A stretch of DNA of 11,063 bases from Deltaproteobacteria bacterium. GTDB lineage: Bacteria; Desulfobacterota; Desulfobacteria; Desulfobacterales; SURF-15. The notes beneath the pieces are model-generated. The model saw nothing but the letters and a program-made list of their open reading frames with translations. It was not told the origin of the DNA and made no database searches. The position numbers were made by a program, and so were the translations under genes. Positions 5,552 to 11,063 of this stretch are shown one piece after another. Location of the stretch: NCBI GenBank assembly GCA_024644775.1, contig JAHEHB010000075.1, positions 5,018 to 16,080 of the forward strand, read 5' to 3'. Every line of letters starts with the position of its first letter. Position 1 is the stretch's first letter.

Positions 5552-5552
5552 T

Positions 5553-6779
5553 TTAGCGCCTCCCAAACCATCGAAATAAACCAGTGAGTCCGAGAACAAC
5601 GACAACGATTGCCGCAATCCCAATCCATCCCCAGGCCCTTGAACCGTGCACGGTGACTCTGAAATCAAGCGGCTTGGAGGCCTTTTCCCCCTCCACCTTC
5701 ACACCCACCGAGTAGTCCCCTTCTATGGTCTCTTCGAAGGGTGTGATAGCGAGTTCAACCTGCTTCAGTTCCCCGGGCTCAATGGCATCGATTTTTTCCG
5801 GATCAAATGAAACTTTCCAATTTTCCGGTGTAAAAGATGCGAATTTTATACCGTTATTGGTAGCAGTACCCGTATTTTTCACGTAAATGGACATATTCGA
5901 CGGCTTTCCCTTTCTTGTATCAAGGGCCAAAATTCCGCTGGGAGTTCCCACTTCCAATCCATATGTGCCGGTGAGAATAACGGTTAACGTCGCCTCGGCC
6001 TTGGCATTACCGGAACCGACCCTCACATTGATGGGGTATTCGCCTGCTTTGGCTCTTAGAAAAGGCTTTACCGCGACGGCCACTGTTTGGTTACCGTTTT
6101 CCTTTAAGCGAAGACTTGATATAAATTTGTCCTCATAGGCGGGTTTAAAATTGATATCCCAACCTTTCGGACCGTCGGCTGAAAGATCAAATACAATTTC
6201 TTTATCGATTTTGCTGTCAATCTCCATCGAAAATTCAAATTTTGCATCCGAGGGTCCGCGCAACACCGGGTAAGAGGTGGTCAGTTTAACCCCTTTGGAC
6301 TCCTTTTTACCTTCCTCTTTCTTTTCCGTTACACCGATAATAATATCTTGAGCCATTTTGAATTCATTGTCCGGAGTCTTTGCCTCGACCCGAAACGTGT
6401 ATTCGCCGGGCTTTGCTCCGTTGATCGGCTCGGCTTCAAAGGTAAGGGTCTTATCATTATCTGCAGGCACATGAATCCCCATTACCGTGTACTGATAGGT
6501 TTTGATCCTGGCGTTCCAGTCCTTGGGCTTTTCAGCAACCCAAACCTTGACAGTTTCATCGCTGCGCCCCTTGTTGGTAAATTTAAGGTCAAGGCTCACT
6601 TTGTCTTTATCCGGTGAGATCTCCACACCGGGATATTCCGCAGCCATCACTATGAGCCGCTCCGATTTGACCTTATCTTCATTTTTTTCATAGGCAGGGC
6701 TTTCGACCTGTATAAAAAACGATCCCAAATTGATCATTAAGACGATTAAATGAATACGGTGTAAACGCGTACCAAACAT
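5553..6779 (-). CDS. Membrane-anchored protein with three NEW3/Ig-like domains
   Basis: 408 aa. An N-terminal signal or anchor (hydrophobic about 9-24, after basic residues), three consecutive beta-sandwich repeats of about 100 residues (about 45-150, 165-270, 275-380), and a C-terminal transmembrane helix (WGWIGIAAIVVVVLGLTGLF) ending RWFGRR. Each repeat shows the NEW3 pattern: a P-x-x-W strand (PKDWNARI, PKGWDINF, PENWKVSF) and, later, a G-x-Y strand near the repeat end (GEYTFRV, GEYPINV, GDYSVGV). A lysine/glutamate linker (EKKEEGKKESK) separates repeats 1 and 2. The bulk should sit in the periplasm, tethered at the C-terminus. Such proteins are often encoded beside ABC-2 pairs and may bind substrate or envelope polymers; the ligand is unknown. 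Shine-Dalgarno GGGAGGTG precedes the ATG. Confidence 0.9.
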   Translation of the reverse strand: MFGTRLHRIHLIVLMINLGSFFIQVESPAYEKNEDKVKSERLIVMAAEYPGVEISPDKDKVSLDLKFTNKGRSDETVKVWVAEKPKDWNARIKTYQYTVMGIHVPADNDKTLTFEAEPINGAKPGEYTFRVEAKTPDNEFKMAQDIIIGVTEKKEEGKKESKGVKLTTSYPVLRGPSDAKFEFSMEIDSKIDKEIVFDLSADGPKGWDINFKPAYEDKFISSLRLKENGNQTVAVAVKPFLRAKAGEYPINVRVGSGNAKAEATLTVILTGTYGLEVGTPSGILALDTRKGKPSNMSIYVKNTGTATNNGIKFASFTPENWKVSFDPEKIDAIEPGELKQVELAITPFEETIEGDYSVGVKVEGEKASKPLDFRVTVHGSRAWGWIGIAAIVVVVLGLTGLFRWFGRR

Positions 6780-6867
6780 TTCAACACCTCCCGATGGGAT
6801 TTGTGGCTTTTCATAAACGCTCGATTGGTTTTCAAATTCGAGATGTTTTTTTTGTAAAAAAACAGCG
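6780..6867. other. Gap between 46-aa gene and NEW3 gene with A/T hairpin
   Basis: It contains a 9-bp perfect A/T inverted repeat, TGTTTTTTT and AAAAAAACA (6844-6852 and 6856-6864, 3-nt loop), next to AGCGCT. On the minus strand this could slow polymerase or act as a weak attenuator between the small first gene and the NEW3-ABC genes. Evidence is composition only. Confidence 0.25.
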
Positions 6868-7008
6868 CTAAGGCGGGGGATTCGGAAAATGAGGGGGTGC
6901 GTTCAGGAAATCATTTTCGAATTTTTGGTTGAATGTAGGATCTAAATACGCTTCCAACTGGAGAGTTTCAAACAAAGGCTTTGGGCTTTTTCTCAAATTA
7001 CTTTTCAT
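6868..7008 (-). CDS. 46-aa proline-ended small protein, first gene of the NEW3-ABC operon
   Basis: ATG at 7008-7006 has an excellent Shine-Dalgarno (GGAGGTGATTATG). The 46-aa product is basic at the start (MKSNLRKSPKP), central acidic/aromatic (FETLQLEAYLDPTFNQKFEN) and ends in a proline/histidine-rich tail (APPHFPNPPP, stop TAG). No transmembrane segment, no recognised family. It lies on the strand of the NEW3-ABC operon, 88 nt before it and about 160 nt downstream of a good promoter. It may be a leader peptide whose translation affects the operon, or a small protein with its own role; ribosome stalling at the C-terminal proline run is conceivable (inference). Confidence 0.5.
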   Translation of the reverse strand: MKSNLRKSPKPLFETLQLEAYLDPTFNQKFENDFLNAPPHFPNPPP

Positions 7009-7273
7009 AATCACCTCCAACTGGCGTTGCCTCTGAATAGATCGAAAAACGTGCCTCCTATGAAGGTGCACTCAATTGGACAGGAACAATGAAAAATAAT
7101 TGGCTAAATCATCTGTCACATATAATTACATATTCACGTTACTTTACGGATTTCGGGATATCTAAAAATCTAATTCTGAATTTTATCCTGTCAAGGGTGT
7201 TTTTTTGACTGTAAAATTATGAACATAAAATCAGAACAATGATCTGCTCTGTGGGCATATTTCACCCCAAAAA
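7009..7273. other. Promoter-bearing intergenic region between regulator and NEW3-ABC operon
   Basis: No convincing gene. A 39-codon plus-strand ORF from 7089 has only a weak ribosome site and lies over the minus-strand leader. The main content is the minus-strand promoter listed separately and an AT-rich untranslated leader. Confidence 0.5.
7167..7194 (-). promoter_or_regulatory. Candidate promoter of the NEW3-ABC operon
   Basis: On the minus strand, TTGACA (7194-7189) and TAGATT (7172-7167) are separated by 16 nt, giving a perfect -35 and a 4/6 -10. The transcript would start near 7160 and reach the 46-aa gene after about 150 nt. It lies just past the 3' end of the regulator gene. Confidence 0.45.
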
Positions 7274-7903
7274 TCAATCATCTGGATCCATTTGTGACAT
7301 TAAGGATTCAGATTTAAATTCTTCAATGATTCTTCCCTTTTCAATGTACGATTTGATGCTCACATATACATTTTCATATGTGCTGATCATCGATTCGAAT
7401 CGGGTATAAACTTGATCTTCCTCTCCCAAAGATTCTTTTGCCATTTTTAGTATTTTTTTACCGGCCTTGATATGATTCGTCATCCGATCGAAAACCAATT
7501 TTCGCTTTTCATGTTTGATTCGCTCTTTGGCGATAATCGGTAAAAGCCTTAATATTGAATATTCAACCAGCGCATCTCGGGGGGCATTATATGTTGTAGA
7601 GACTTCCTCAAGGGAGGCCAATGTCTTGCGGCTAATAACAAATGTTTTTTGAATTCGACTTTCTTTTGTTATATCAGATTCTTGTATTTCCCGAGCAATC
7701 ATACTCAATGATTCAGTGTCTTCAATCATATGGTCGAAAAGTGTTTTTTGTTTAATCCCTAAATGGGCGGACACGATGCTGACGGCAGCAATACATTGTT
7801 CGGTCAATTTAAATGTCGCTCTTACCGATTGTTTACCTCTCAGATCAGAGGTCGAAGTTTGAGGCAAAAATATATGGAAATTTTCATATCTTTGCTCTTT
7901 CAT
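7274..7903 (-). CDS. Putative tandem ribbon-helix-helix regulator, uncharacterised
   Basis: 209 aa, AT-rich. Two segments look alike in pattern: SVRATFKLTEQCIAAVSIV with AHLGIKQKTLFDHMIE (26-61), and RIQKTFVISRKTLASLEEV with YNAPRDALVEYSI (83-117). Each reads as a short beta strand followed by two helices, the order of ribbon-helix-helix (Arc/MetJ-like) DNA-binding folds. Two in one chain could form a single-chain pseudo-dimer. The remaining residues (about 123-205) are a charged helical tail, perhaps for oligomerisation or ligand binding. The gene is divergent from the second Hsp20 operon and has a perfect palindrome in its own promoter, which fits an autoregulator of that operon (inference). 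I do not recognise a named family. The ATG at 7903 has GAGGAG upstream. Its low GC compared with the ABC operon may mean separate acquisition. Confidence 0.6.
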   Translation of the reverse strand: MKEQRYENFHIFLPQTSTSDLRGKQSVRATFKLTEQCIAAVSIVSAHLGIKQKTLFDHMIEDTESLSMIAREIQESDITKESRIQKTFVISRKTLASLEEVSTTYNAPRDALVEYSILRLLPIIAKERIKHEKRKLVFDRMTNHIKAGKKILKMAKESLGEEDQVYTRFESMISTYENVYVSIKSYIEKGRIIEEFKSESLMSQMDPDD

Positions 7904-7945
7904 TATTTTTTCTCCTCAATAATCTTAAATTACAGTTTATTACTT

Positions 7946-7973
7946 ATTATAAAATTTATTTTGCATAATGCAA
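7946..7973 (-). promoter_or_regulatory. Regulator promoter containing a 13-bp palindrome
   Basis: On the minus strand, TTGCAT (7973-7968), 16 nt, then a perfect TATAAT (7951-7946) leads to the regulator gene. The -35 box is one arm of the palindrome TTGCATAATGCAA (7961-7973). A protein bound there would block this promoter, and the site ends 19 nt upstream of the -35 of the divergent Hsp20 promoter. A related ATGCAT lies at about 7999-8004. Confidence 0.5.
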
Positions 7974-7992
7974 TAATTTTTTATTTACGATC

Positions 7993-8020
7993 TTGACATG
8001 CATCAATTTGTTTTTATCAT
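7993..8020 (+). promoter_or_regulatory. Candidate sigma70-type promoter of Hsp20 operon 2
   Basis: TTGACA (7993-7998), 16 nt, TATCAT (8015-8020). The context TCTTGACA is the same as at the first Hsp20 operon (TCTTGACA at 321-328) and the spacing is identical. A TATAAA at 8024-8029 is 25 nt from the -35, too far to be its partner. No sigma32 -10 or CIRCE element is visible. Confidence 0.5.
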
Positions 8021-8088
8021 TTCTATAAAAAGGCAGCGGGGTAAATGACGAAAAATGATCGAAAATTCGCAAAAAGGAGGATTGAGTC

Positions 8089-8547
8089 ATGATTTACAGA
8101 AGATTGTATGATGTCCCGACCTGGCGATTAAAGAGTCCATTTGAAGAACTGGGGCGTATGAAACAACAAATGGACCGTTTATTTGATGATTATTCAGGTG
8201 CTTCCCTGCAACGAGCACATGCGGGTGTGTTTCCATCAGTTAATGTTAGTGAAGATCGGGACAATTATTATGTTCGCGCGGAACTTCCAGGAGTAAAGGC
8301 AGACGAACTTGAAATCCAGGCTACCGGAAACAGCCTCTCTATCTCCGGTGAAAGAAAAATTCAAGCTGAAAAGGAAAATGCCAGATATCACAGGCGCGAG
8401 AGAGAAGCAGGAAATTTCTCAAGAATGATTGGACTGCCTACTGACATCGATTCTGATAAAGTTGAAGCCAAATTAGATAATGGAATACTGATAGTCGCGC
8501 TTCCTAAGGCAGAATCCGTCAAGCCAAGACAAATTACGGTTAAATGA
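8089..8547 (+). CDS. Small heat-shock protein Hsp20 (copy 2A)
   Basis: A 152-aa paralogue of the 512-970 product, aligned without gaps at about 61% identity. N-terminal arm FEELGRMKQQMDRLFDDY (18-35); alpha-crystallin domain about 46-142 with RAELPGV, SISGERKI, SRMIGLP and NGILIVALPK (131-140); C-terminal I-x-V motif ITV in RQITVK. The arm region and the 36-46 linker differ most between the two copies, the part that usually determines client range and oligomer size. Shine-Dalgarno AAAAAGGAGG is well placed before ATG 8089. A 15-codon ORF (8045-8092) overlaps its start by ATGA and may be a small leader. The codons are more AT-rich than those of copy 1A. A promoter lies about 70 nt upstream. 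Confidence 0.97.
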   Translation: MIYRRLYDVPTWRLKSPFEELGRMKQQMDRLFDDYSGASLQRAHAGVFPSVNVSEDRDNYYVRAELPGVKADELEIQATGNSLSISGERKIQAEKENARYHRREREAGNFSRMIGLPTDIDSDKVEAKLDNGILIVALPKAESVKPRQITVK

Positions 8548-8562
8548 AAGGAGGATTTCGCC

Positions 8563-8973
8563 ATGGCTAATACAGAGAGCAGAGATCTTAAAGTTACAGA
8601 AAAGCAAGAACTAGCATCTCCGGCCGAGCAAACCAGGCCGGGAGTGGTGTTTACTCCCAGCGTCGACATTTTTGAGACAGAACATGAGATCACATTGCTT
8701 GCCGATCTTCCGGGAGTAACGGCGGATCATTTATCTATTGATCTTAGAGAAAATACCCTGACCCTTTCAGCGGATGCCGAAGCAGAGGAAAAAACCGGCG
8801 TAGAAAACATTATGAGAGAATATGAAACAGGTAAATATTATCGGCAGTTTACGCTTTCAGAAGTTATTGATCAGGCAAAAATCGATGCCAAGCTCAATGA
8901 CGGGGTGTTGAGGCTGACCCTGCCGAAGGTTGAAAAGGCAGCGCCTCGGAAAATAGAAATCAAAACAGGATAA
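8563..8973 (+). CDS. Small heat-shock protein Hsp20 (copy 2B)
   Basis: A 136-aa paralogue of the 996-1406 product (gap-free, about 62% identity). Conserved blocks are AEQTRPGVVFTPSVDIFETE (21-40), HEITLLADLPGV, KYYRQFTLSE and NDGVLRLTLPK (112-122). The segment 69-82 is essentially unrelated between the copies, so that loop is free to vary or specialised. The C-terminal motif is IEI in RKIEIKTG. The start is ATG 8563 in a CCATGG context, 8 nt after AAAGGAGG (8547-8554), which overlaps the stop of copy 2A. It is translated with copy 2A from one transcript and followed by the hairpin at 8991. Confidence 0.96.
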   Translation: MANTESRDLKVTEKQELASPAEQTRPGVVFTPSVDIFETEHEITLLADLPGVTADHLSIDLRENTLTLSADAEAEEKTGVENIMREYETGKYYRQFTLSEVIDQAKIDAKLNDGVLRLTLPKVEKAAPRKIEIKTG

Positions 8974-8990
8974 CGCTTTTGGTTTGAGCC

Positions 8991-9023
8991 GGAGCTTTGC
9001 GCTATGGAGATTGGCAAAGCTCC
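8991..9023 (+). promoter_or_regulatory. Hairpin sequestering a Shine-Dalgarno, start codon in loop (RNA thermometer candidate)
   Basis: Perfect 10-bp stem GGAGCTTTGC (8991-9000) with GCAAAGCTCC (9014-9023) and a 13-nt loop. The only Shine-Dalgarno candidate for the next ORF, GGAG (8991-8994), is in the 5' arm, and the ATG (9004-9006) lies in the loop. Folding should hide the ribosome site; heat or an unfolding factor would free it. There is no T-run after the stem, so an ordinary intrinsic terminator is less likely, though processing or partial termination is possible. Confidence 0.5.
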
Positions 9024-9159
9024 AGCCATAAATATTCCATCGTTGACCAACGTGGCTCGGAAGAGACTGCGACGCTATTTTTGGCTGAATATTTTTTTTA
9101 CTATATTTTTGGCCATTGTTTTCTTTGCAGATACCGTATTAACGGAGGGATACGATGCC
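9004..9159 (+). CDS. 52-aa single-span membrane protein overlapping dnaJ-like gene
   Basis: ATG 9004, stop TGA 9160-9162. A polar N-terminus (MEIGKAPAINIPSLTNV) leads to a strongly basic patch (ARKRLRR) and then a hydrophobic helix (YFWLNIFFTIFLAIVFFADT), ending in a short acidic tail (VLTEGYDA). The basic patch before the helix predicts a cytoplasmic N-terminus. No family recognised. The gene overlaps the start of the J-protein gene by 8 nt (9155-9162), so the two are likely translated together. The Shine-Dalgarno GGAG is 9 nt before the ATG but buried in the hairpin described above. A membrane peptide coupled to a J-protein could recruit it to the membrane (inference). Confidence 0.5.
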
Positions 9160-9817
9160 TGAAGATTATTACATTGTATTGGGCATCAGTAGAGGCGCTG
9201 ATGTGAACAAAATCAAGAAAGCCTACCGTAAAATTGTCAAACAGTACCATCCTGATATATCCCATTCTCGAAAAGGAGCGGAAAAACTTATCGAAGTTCG
9301 GGAAGCCTATGAAACACTCGTCGATGAGGAAAAGCGGAGAACGTATGACGCGGAATTGAAAAATCAAGGTTCATCGCTAAGCGTCTCCCGGGTACCTGAA
9401 GTCATTAAAAAAAGAACTTCCATTTATGATGGATTAGATCAACATTTTTCCTTTGTTGACGAATTTTTTGAGGGATTTTTGCCGGGATTCTTCAACAAAG
9501 AGCGTGTCAGAACCCCAACAAAAGATCTTTACTACGAGGTAATACTGTCTCCGGACGAAGCACGAGAAGGCGGATTGTTTCCCATAACCGTACCGGTTAT
9601 TGAACCATGTCCAAGATGCAGCAAAACAGGATTTTGGGAGGATTTCTTTTGCCCGGTCTGTATGGGATACGGAAGAAGAAATGCTGAAAGAGAGTTTTCA
9701 TTGAGCATACCGCCGAATGTCAGACATGGGACTTCCATTTCGCTTTCTATGGAAGACATTGGCCTTAAGGGAACCAATCTCAATGTCATGGTGCTGATAG
9801 ATCCTCACATGGAATAG
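9155..9817 (+). CDS. Short DnaJ-like co-chaperone with half zinc finger
   Basis: 220 aa. An N-terminal J domain (about 4-67) carries the HPD tripeptide at 32-34, needed to stimulate DnaK ATP hydrolysis. No Gly/Phe-rich stretch of normal length follows; 71-120 contains an aromatic-rich segment (FSFVDEFFEGFLPGFF). The C-terminal part starts with a substrate-binding-like beta domain interrupted by only one pair of C-x2-C motifs, CPRC (152-155) and CPVC (166-169, followed by GYG), where canonical DnaJ has four C-x2-C-x-G-x-G repeats. It ends after PNVRHGTSISLSMEDIGLKG, matching the G-x-x-I-x-L-x-G-x-G strand of DnaJ, without the second C-terminal domain or dimerisation region. ATG 9155 follows CGGAGGGATACG. 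It is probably a specialised partner for clients held by the neighbouring Hsp20 proteins (inference). Confidence 0.9.
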   Translation: MPEDYYIVLGISRGADVNKIKKAYRKIVKQYHPDISHSRKGAEKLIEVREAYETLVDEEKRRTYDAELKNQGSSLSVSRVPEVIKKRTSIYDGLDQHFSFVDEFFEGFLPGFFNKERVRTPTKDLYYEVILSPDEAREGGLFPITVPVIEPCPRCSKTGFWEDFFCPVCMGYGRRNAEREFSLSIPPNVRHGTSISLSMEDIGLKGTNLNVMVLIDPHME

Positions 9818-9823
9818 ATTTGC

Positions 9824-11063
9824 CTATTGGATACTCAGTGAACGATCCTTAATAAGAAATTGATAAATAAGGTCGCAGTAACGATCGAGTTCAATCATCC
9901 CCCTTGCGGATTCAGTGTAACGCCAAAATCCATAAAGTTTAGTGAGATTAATGAGTCGCTGGCTGTATAATTTCCAACTAAAATGCTTTTCCACGCGATC
10001 GATGCCGTTTCTTGAAATGGTATCCCAGTAATCGGATTCCTTCTCATACTTATCGCAAAACGCCTCAAGGCTTTCTGAGATCAACTCCGGTTTACTGGTA
10101 TTTAACAACAAACCGCTGACCCCGTGTTCAATGATTTCTAAAGGCCCGCCGAACTTGGGAGCAAACGTGGGAAGCCCGGACGCCATGGCTTCGATGATGG
10201 TCAGACCAAAGGCCTCAAACAAAGCGGGCTGTACGAAGATACCCCGGTGGTCTGCAATCACCCGATAGACCTCACCGGTTTCCAGTTTATTGATACTCGG
10301 CAACCATCGAACACTGCCGTAAAGATTATATTGTTCAATCAGACGATATGCCTTGCTGATCTCATTTCGCTCCTCCATGTCTTTAGACGCTTCGATGTGA
10401 ATGGTGCCGGCTGCAAAAACAAGATTATAGATCTGCTGAAGCTTTTTGCTCATTCCAAAGGCTTCGATCAATCCGGTAATATTTTTGATCCGGTCCAGCC
10501 GGGCCATGGTGAAAATAGCGGGTTTGTCCGGTGTGTCCAATGTGCCGAATATATCCGCATCATCCTCTACATATAACCGCCGGGTCCACTGTTCTTTTCT
10601 CTGTTCAACCCGTTTGTCCTCATGATAGTAAGGAAAATAAAGTGTGTCTTCCACACCGGGTGGGATGACATTGAATTTCGGTGCAAATAGATTGATGCCG
10701 TTTATGACCTGGTACAATTTCGGCATGGTAAAGGCCTGATAAGCCTCGTACTGACCGATGGTATCTTCGGTGCCGATGATCTCCTGATGGGTGCTGGTAA
10801 TGATAAAATCCGATTTGTTCATGGAGAACAGATCCGCTGTAAATTGGAGGGAGAAATGATAATCTTCTTCTTTTTCTTCCCAGTAAAGATCGGAGTGTGA
10901 GTATTTTGTTTTTTCAAGCGCATGGGCAATCGTGCATTGAATGACGTCAAAATGATCCGACAGCAGTGAGGCCACCAGGTTCCCATCGGAATAGTTGCCG
11001 ATAATCAGATCGGGTCTTCCCTGAAACTCAGCAGTCAATTCCGTGGCAGCGTTTTCCGTAAAA
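9824..11063 (-). CDS. Sucrose synthase, C-terminal glycosyltransferase part (5' end outside window)
   Basis: About 412 residues of an enzyme of roughly 800; the frame runs open past the right edge (FTENAATELTAEFQGRPD). It is predicted to catalyse sucrose + UDP = UDP-glucose + fructose, reversibly. Diagnostic blocks are shared with plant and cyanobacterial sucrose synthases: RPDLIIGNYSDGNLVASLLS, CTIAHALEKTKYSHSDLYW, YHFSLQFTADLFSMN, DFIITSTHQEIIGTEDTIGQ, YEAYQAFTMPKLYQVINGIN and FNVIPPGVEDTLYFPY. The GT-B nucleotide-sugar site is complete, with the E-x7-E motif in EAFGLTIIEAMASGLP. An ATG is not needed inside the window: the first internal candidates sit after conserved sequence. It is convergent with the DnaJ-like gene, only 6 bp between stops and no visible terminator. 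Sucrose is a known compatible solute and chaperone-like protectant, fitting a stress locus. Confidence 0.93.
   Translation of the reverse strand, partial: FTENAATELTAEFQGRPDLIIGNYSDGNLVASLLSDHFDVIQCTIAHALEKTKYSHSDLYWEEKEEDYHFSLQFTADLFSMNKSDFIITSTHQEIIGTEDTIGQYEAYQAFTMPKLYQVINGINLFAPKFNVIPPGVEDTLYFPYYHEDKRVEQRKEQWTRRLYVEDDADIFGTLDTPDKPAIFTMARLDRIKNITGLIEAFGMSKKLQQIYNLVFAAGTIHIEASKDMEERNEISKAYRLIEQYNLYGSVRWLPSINKLETGEVYRVIADHRGIFVQPALFEAFGLTIIEAMASGLPTFAPKFGGPLEIIEHGVSGLLLNTSKPELISESLEAFCDKYEKESDYWDTISRNGIDRVEKHFSWKLYSQRLINLTKLYGFWRYTESARGMIELDRYCDLIYQFLIKDRSLSIQ

Noticed and set aside
5552..5668. 39-residue N-terminal extension of the ABC ATPase
   Set aside because: The region encodes the transmembrane end of the NEW3 protein in another frame, and the ATG at 5551 has the proper ribosome site and matches ABC family starts.
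7089..7208. 39-codon plus-strand ORF beginning MKNNWLNHLSH
   Set aside because: Weak ribosome site, no domain, and it lies over the minus-strand promoter and leader of the ABC operon; AT-rich sequence gives such frames by chance.
8997..9206. 69-codon plus-strand frame between Hsp20 2B and the J-protein
   Set aside because: Its start lies in the hairpin arm without a ribosome site, and it runs well into the J domain in the wrong frame; the frame starting at 9004 explains the hydrophobic signal better.
1..11063. tRNA, rRNA, CRISPR arrays, transposases or integrases
   Set aside because: I saw no direct repeat-spacer pattern, no cloverleaf or rRNA core sequence and no mobile-element protein.

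Overview
The window looks like a piece of chromosome from a Gram-negative anaerobe. Desulfobacterota is my best guess, from the mix of clustered Hsp20 genes, a bacterial sucrose synthase, a two-cluster ferredoxin, a stand-alone diadenylate cyclase and a NEW3-domain ABC system. This is inference; no rRNA or other taxonomic marker is present. Shine-Dalgarno sites are strong (AAAGGAGG type) and genes are tightly packed, often with 1-8 nt gaps or overlaps.

Layout: (1) 1-213 holds two broken gene ends facing each other: a minus-strand ClpB-type AAA+ C-terminus and a plus-strand DksA/TraR-type zinc finger. (2) 323-2268 is a heat-shock block on the plus strand: promoter, a 31-codon leader ORF, two Hsp20 genes, a stable hairpin, then a third Hsp20 with a helical N-terminal extension. 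(3) 2457-3566, plus strand: a 28-aa single-span membrane peptide whose stop codon overlaps the start of a diadenylate cyclase (c-di-AMP synthase) gene, then a 2x[4Fe-4S] ferredoxin and a 52-aa single-span membrane protein. (4) 3503-7008, minus strand: a tightly coupled operon with a 46-aa peptide, a membrane-anchored protein of three NEW3/Ig-like domains, an ABC ATPase, an ABC-2 permease and a 111-aa unknown protein. (5) 7274-7903, minus strand: a regulator-like protein with two ribbon-helix-helix-like segments, divergent from (6) 8089-9817, plus strand: a second Hsp20 pair, a hairpin that traps the ribosome-binding site of a 52-aa membrane protein, and an overlapping gene for a short DnaJ-like protein. 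(7) 9824 to the right edge, minus strand: sucrose synthase, its 5' end outside the window.

How the parts may work together: five small heat-shock proteins plus a J-protein and a ClpB remnant mark this as a proteostasis locus. The two Hsp20 pairs are a block duplication: each partner aligns without gaps to its counterpart at about 61-62% identity by hand count. Between them sit a c-di-AMP synthase and an envelope ABC system, and next to them an enzyme for sucrose, a possible compatible solute. A working idea (inference) is an envelope, osmotic and heat stress island in which c-di-AMP signalling, envelope surveillance or export, and chaperones are physically grouped. The most testable new points are the hairpin with its start codon in the loop at 8991-9023, the membrane peptide coupled to the cyclase at 2457-2545, and the palindrome overlapping the regulator promoter at 7961-7973.
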